In this document: positions 60,521 to 64,000 of the stretch, piece by piece | Numbering within the stretch: the stretch's first letter is position 1 | Layout: each line of letters begins with the position of its first letter | From: an uncultured Oscillospiraceae bacterium | GTDB taxonomy: Bacteria; Bacillota; Clostridia; Oscillospirales; Ruminococcaceae | Assembly (NCBI GenBank): GCA_905197685.1 | Contig: CAJJZS010000001.1 | Span: forward strand, 124,001-188,000 | Direction: 5' to 3' | DNA: 64,000 bases | Program-made: the position numbers and the translations under genes | Notes under the pieces: model-generated | What the model was told of the DNA's origin: nothing | Database searches by the model: none | What the model saw: the letters and a program-made list of their open reading frames with translations, nothing else

Positions 60521-60568
60521 GAAAAGGTCTGCTTTGAATATTTATGCAGACCTTTTCGGATTTTTTAT
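60521..60568 (+). terminator. Terminator after the DUF1836 gene
   Basis: CCGAAAAGGTCTGC and GCAGACCTTTTCGG form a 14-bp stem followed by ATTTTTT. The gap up to 60847 otherwise holds only A/T-rich sequence and the next terminator. Confidence 0.92.
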
Positions 60569-60753
60569 TACACAACCATAAGGAAAGATGAGATCAAAAG
60601 AAAAGAAACATTGGAATAAAAACCAATAAATCTGTATTTATTCTATCAAGAAAAACAGGAAAAATCAAGAGTAAATCGGATAAAATTGGGAAAAACAGCA
60701 GAATGATTAAAAAATAACAAACTAAAAAACGAATTTATATCAGATTGATATAA

Positions 60754-60786
60754 AAAAAGCAAACTGTATGATACAGTTTGCTTTTT
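60754..60786 (-). terminator. Terminator of the FAD oxidoreductase gene
   Basis: AAAAGCAAACTGTA and TACAGTTTGCTTTT form a 14-bp stem with a TGA loop; on the minus strand it is followed by TTTTTTTATA. Confidence 0.9.
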
Positions 60787-60847
60787 AAAATATGATGATA
60801 ATTTATTCTCAATTTTGATAATAATTATTGTAACAAAAAGGAGAAGG

Positions 60848-62221
60848 TTATCGACACAGAATATCTGCAACATACAAGCCGTTTGCCGCCGCCTGAGAAA
60901 GGGAACGGGTGAAGCCTGCGCCGTCGCCGATGGCATAGATGTTCGGACAGCCGCTTACCATGAAGTCCTCGGTTTCCGGACGGGCAGAATAGTATTTACA
61001 TTCGATGCCGTAAAGCAGGGTGTCATAATTGGCGGTGCCGGGAGCAACCTCGTCCAAAGCGTGCAGAGTTTCGATGATGTTATCCAGCTGACGTTTTGGC
61101 ATACACAGGCTTAAATCGCCCGGAACAGCGTTTAGGGTAGGCTGGGTGGTGGAATTTGCCAGACGCTTTGCATCGGTTCGCTTGCCGTTTTCAAGGTCGC
61201 CCAAACGCTGTACCAAAACGCTGCCTCCGGAAATTAAGTTTGCAAGGCTTGCAACATGGCGGGCATAGTCGATTGGCTGTTTGAACGGTTCGGTAAATCG
61301 AATGGTGGAAAGCAGCGCAAAGTTGGAGTTTTCGGTTTTTCTGCTCTGGTCGCGGTAGGAGTGTCCGTTTACAGTGAGAACGCCGTCGGTGTTTTCGGTA
61401 ACAACGCTTCCGCGTTCGTTGAAGCAGAACATTCTGGTTTTATCGCCGTATCTCTGAGAGCGGTACCAGATTTTCGGTTCGTAAATCTTTTTGGAGAAAT
61501 CTTCCCAGACGATTGCGGGAAGCTCTACACGCACGCCGACATCCACCTGATTGTTGCTGAGCGGGATATTGTTTTTGGTACACCAGTGAGAAAAGAAGCG
61601 GCTGCCGACCCTTCCTACGGCGAAAACGATTTTACCGGCTTTGATTGAGCTTTCGCCCTTTGCGCTGCGGATAAAAATTTCCAAAGAATTGCGGTCAACA
61701 TCGGTTACTTCGGTGTCGGTGATAATGTCGCAGCGGGAGCTTAAATCCTCAATCAAGCGGCGCATGGTTTCAAAGTTGGAGTCGGTTCCCAGATGCTTTA
61801 ACTGAGCCTGATTCATATGCAGGTCATGGCGCAGACAGAGTTTTTTTAACTCATTGTCGGGCGCGAAGCGTTCGGTGGTAGCGCCGAAAGAAACAAGGAT
61901 TCGGTCTGCCTGCTCGATATAATCAATAACGGTCTGCGGTTTTAAGAAGTCGGTCAGCCAGCCGCCGTATTCGGTGGAGATGACATATTTTCCGTCCGAA
62001 AAAGCGCCTGCTCCGGCAAGACCTTCCATGATGGCGCAGGAAGGACACTTGATACATTTATCTACTTTTTTGGCAACGATGGGGCAGATTCTTTTTTCAA
62101 TCGGGTGTCCCTTTTCGATGATGCACACCGAAGCGGACGGATTTTTTTCTGTAATTCGATAAGCGGTCATCAGTCCGCCGATACCGCCGCCGATGATGGC
62201 GATGTCATAATAATTTTTCAT
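60848..62221 (-). CDS. FAD-dependent oxidoreductase
   Basis: 457 residues. IAIIGGGIGGLMTAYRI is the FAD-binding N-terminus, KKVDKCIKCPSCAIMEGLAGAGAFSDGKY carries CxxCxxC-like cysteines, IVFAVGRVGSRFFSHWC is the second dinucleotide segment, and NIYAIGDGAGFTRSLSQAAANGLYVADIL ends the fold. It belongs to the family of bacterial NAD(P)/FAD-dependent dehydrogenases of unknown substrate. ATG 62221 is 9 nt from GGAGGATTT. Confidence 0.88.
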   Translation of the reverse strand: MKNYYDIAIIGGGIGGLMTAYRITEKNPSASVCIIEKGHPIEKRICPIVAKKVDKCIKCPSCAIMEGLAGAGAFSDGKYVISTEYGGWLTDFLKPQTVIDYIEQADRILVSFGATTERFAPDNELKKLCLRHDLHMNQAQLKHLGTDSNFETMRRLIEDLSSRCDIITDTEVTDVDRNSLEIFIRSAKGESSIKAGKIVFAVGRVGSRFFSHWCTKNNIPLSNNQVDVGVRVELPAIVWEDFSKKIYEPKIWYRSQRYGDKTRMFCFNERGSVVTENTDGVLTVNGHSYRDQSRKTENSNFALLSTIRFTEPFKQPIDYARHVASLANLISGGSVLVQRLGDLENGKRTDAKRLANSTTQPTLNAVPGDLSLCMPKRQLDNIIETLHALDEVAPGTANYDTLLYGIECKYYSARPETEDFMVSGCPNIYAIGDGAGFTRSLSQAAANGLYVADILCR

Positions 62222-62397
62222 AAAATCAAATCCTCCAGACAAAAAATAAAAAGGAATAATTGTAATAACTTTTCTAATTCTCTAAGATAACCCTCTGTTT
62301 TGCCCGAATATCTTTAGTTTATCATATTTATCGGGAAAATACCATATCATTCAGCCTTTTTTAAAAAAATTCAACCTTTTTTTAAAAGTTTCAGTGA

Positions 62398-62426
62398 TTG
62401 AAAAGGTCGAACAGATGTGATAAAAT
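62398..62426 (+). promoter_or_regulatory. Predicted sigma-A promoter of the cardiolipin synthase gene
   Basis: TTGAAA (62398-62403), 17 nt, TAAAAT (62421-62426). It gives a leader of about 230 nt, in which I see only a 36-codon open frame (62540-62650) with no ribosome site. Confidence 0.8.
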
Positions 62427-62666
62427 AAAAAAATAATGCGGTGATGAATAAAACGAGGAGAGCGGCAGTTTTTCTGCCAAAAAGTCTAATTTTAAAAAAG
62501 GAAAAAACCGCAAAAAGTCAGAGAATTTGACCGAAAATTTATGAAAAAGAAGGCGGCAAAGGAAAAGATGCAGATTTGCGGCAAGAATGCGTTTTTGCTG
62601 TCAAAGGTTTCATCTATTTTTCGGACAGGAGCTTTGAGCAAAGGTTTTTAGGAAAGGAAAAAGGGA

Positions 62667-64000
62667 ATGATTAAAAAGATTCTGCGTTTTTTGACGCAGC
62701 GTGTGGTGATTACGGCTGTCTTTATTGTAATACAGGCGCTGCTGCTGTTCGGCATCATCTGGAAGCTGAACAACTATTTTGTTTATTTTTATGCGGCAAA
62801 TATTTTAATCAGTGTTTTGCTGACACTGGGAATTATCAACGGAAAAAGCAATCCGGCATATAAAATTGCATGGCTGATTCCGATTTTGCTGCTGCCTGTT
62901 TTTGGCGGAATGTTTTATATTGTTTTTGGCTCCAACAGAACAGGGCGCTATATGAGAGAAAAGATGGGACAAATCGAGGAGGAAATGACCGAATCGGTGA
63001 AGGAGGTCAGCAGGGAATCGGGAATCGAACAGCTGCCTGCCGATATTGTCAACCAATCCCGATACATCTCGCAAAGAGCGTACAGTCCGCCGTACAAAAA
63101 TACGCAGACGGAGTATCTTCCGATGGGGGAGATTAAGTTTGAACGCATGGTGGAAGAGCTGAAAAAGGCGGAACATTATATCTTTCTGGAATATTTTATT
63201 ATTCAGGAAGGAAAGATGTGGAATACAATTTTAGAAATTCTCAAAGAAAAAGCGGCGGCAGGGGTCGATGTCCGTGTCATTTATGATGACATGGGCTGTA
63301 TTATGACGCTGCCGACCGGATATGATAAAAAGTTAGAACAGATGGGAATCAAATGTTGTGTATTTAACCCGTTTGTGCCGATTTTATCCAGCAAATTCAA
63401 TACCAGAGATCACCGCAAAATCTGTGTGATTGACGGAAATGTCGGCTTTACCGGCGGCATTAACCTGGCAGACGAGTATATCAACGAGTATGAAAAACAC
63501 GGACATTGGAAAGATACCGCCATTATGCTGAAGGGAGAAGCGGTGTTTGCGCTGACGGCGATGTTTTTATCCATGTGGGATTATCTGCGCGGCGAAAAAG
63601 AGGATTACGGAAAATACTATCCGACCAAACTCGAAAAGGAAGCAAAGGGATATATTCAGCCGTTTACCGATAACCCGTTGGATGACGAGGCGGTGGGAGA
63701 AACCGTTTACCTTAACCTGATAAACAAAGCAAAACGGTATGTTTATATCACAACGCCATACCTGATTTTGGACAGCGAGATGATTACTGCCCTTTCCACA
63801 GCGGCAAAAAGCGGCGTAGATGTGCGTATCATTACTCCGCACGTTCCTGACAAGTGGTATGTTCATGCGGTTTCCAGGGCGCATTACGAGGTGCTGACCG
63901 AAGCAGGAGTGAAAATTTATGAGTATACCCCGGGATTTGTTCATGCAAAAACCTTTGTGGTGGACGATGAATACGCGGTGGTAGGAACAATTAACCTGGA
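62667..64000 (+). CDS. cls: Cardiolipin synthase, N-terminal 444 residues (3' end beyond window)
   Basis: A membrane phospholipase-D superfamily enzyme that joins two phosphatidylglycerol molecules. Two N-terminal membrane helices precede the catalytic part. The first HKD motif is HRKICVID (His249) in DHRKICVIDGNVGFTGG; the second is HAKTFVVDD (His426) in the visible part. The 3' end, about 35 to 70 residues, lies beyond the edge. GGAAAAAGGGA precedes the ATG at 62667. Confidence 0.95.
   Translation, partial: MIKKILRFLTQRVVITAVFIVIQALLLFGIIWKLNNYFVYFYAANILISVLLTLGIINGKSNPAYKIAWLIPILLLPVFGGMFYIVFGSNRTGRYMREKMGQIEEEMTESVKEVSRESGIEQLPADIVNQSRYISQRAYSPPYKNTQTEYLPMGEIKFERMVEELKKAEHYIFLEYFIIQEGKMWNTILEILKEKAAAGVDVRVIYDDMGCIMTLPTGYDKKLEQMGIKCCVFNPFVPILSSKFNTRDHRKICVIDGNVGFTGGINLADEYINEYEKHGHWKDTAIMLKGEAVFALTAMFLSMWDYLRGEKEDYGKYYPTKLEKEAKGYIQPFTDNPLDDEAVGETVYLNLINKAKRYVYITTPYLILDSEMITALSTAAKSGVDVRIITPHVPDKWYVHAVSRAHYEVLTEAGVKIYEYTPGFVHAKTFVVDDEYAVVGTINL

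Noticed and set aside
62540..62650. A 36-codon open frame in the cardiolipin synthase leader
   Set aside because: No ribosome site and no recognisable features.
1..64000. tRNA, rRNA, CRISPR, insertion sequence or prophage
   Set aside because: No tRNA-like cloverleaf with CCA-type ends, rRNA stretch, regularly spaced repeats, transposase, integrase or phage structural gene was seen by reading; a tRNAscan or Rfam run could still find something I missed.

Overview
The window is about 64 kb of a low-to-moderate GC chromosome from a Gram-positive, spore-forming anaerobe, most likely a gut Clostridia member of the Oscillospirales/Ruminococcaceae type. The evidence is a tripartite GerA/GerB/GerC spore germination operon, a clostridial mraZ-to-ftsZ division and cell-wall cluster, an oxygen-sensitive double-cubane reductase with its ATP-dependent activase, DUF4364/DUF421/DUF4363/DUF1836/DUF6514 family proteins, strong AGGAGG ribosome sites with ATG/GTG/TTG starts, and TTGACA-17-TATAAT promoters. 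I see no rRNA, tRNA, insertion sequence, prophage or CRISPR array.

Region by region. 0-5 kb: the 5' part of metG (minus strand), a degraded micro-ORF, a small helical-domain protein, a DUF4364 protein and a Ca2+-type P-ATPase. 5-9.5 kb: a minus-strand extracytoplasmic redox cluster (TlpA-like lipoprotein interrupted by two in-frame UAG codons, a CXXC microprotein, a membrane 4Fe-4S protein) facing a two-component system. 9.5-17.5 kb: a small membrane protein with a hairpin leader, ferritin, a purine permease, an acetyltransferase, an EutH-like permease, an HI0933-type flavoprotein translationally coupled to an RpiR regulator, and a TPP-riboswitch-controlled thiamine transporter. 17.5-20.4 kb: two exported proteins of unknown function, each preceded by a copy of a repeated element. 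20.4-28.5 kb: acetyltransferases, a methyltransferase, an AraC regulator, rarA, a HAD phosphatase with a TIM-barrel isomerase, nrdR and DUF421/DUF4363 proteins. 28.6-37 kb: the ger operon, DUF3783 and MYG1 proteins, a cortex-type amidase and a run of small membrane or zinc-ribbon proteins. 37-39.7 kb: the double-cubane reductase and activase pair and an orphan PTS IIA. 39.9-56.1 kb: the dcw cluster mraZ-rsmH-ftsL-pbp-murE-murF-mraY-ftsW-murG-murA-divIB-ftsZ. 56-64 kb: an ABC-F protein, a TRIC-family channel, a hemolysin III protein, a DUF1836 protein, an FAD oxidoreductase and a truncated cardiolipin synthase.

The most unusual signal is a roughly 80-nt element present four times (17.8, 19.3, 51.3 and 51.5 kb), always on the plus strand in a long intergenic region. 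Each copy has an uninterrupted 18-codon frame of fixed length encoding a four-cysteine peptide of the form MCDCCTxxCNFxGxxGYR, contains a TTGCAC...RTGCAA hairpin, and ends in a GTGA stop/start overlap into a second frame beginning VKE. I do not recognise it. Other points for a second look are the TlpA gene with two in-frame UAG codons, the Gln/Asn-rich disordered additions in several divisome proteins (DivIB, the transpeptidase, FtsW), and the absence of murD and murC from an otherwise full dcw cluster.
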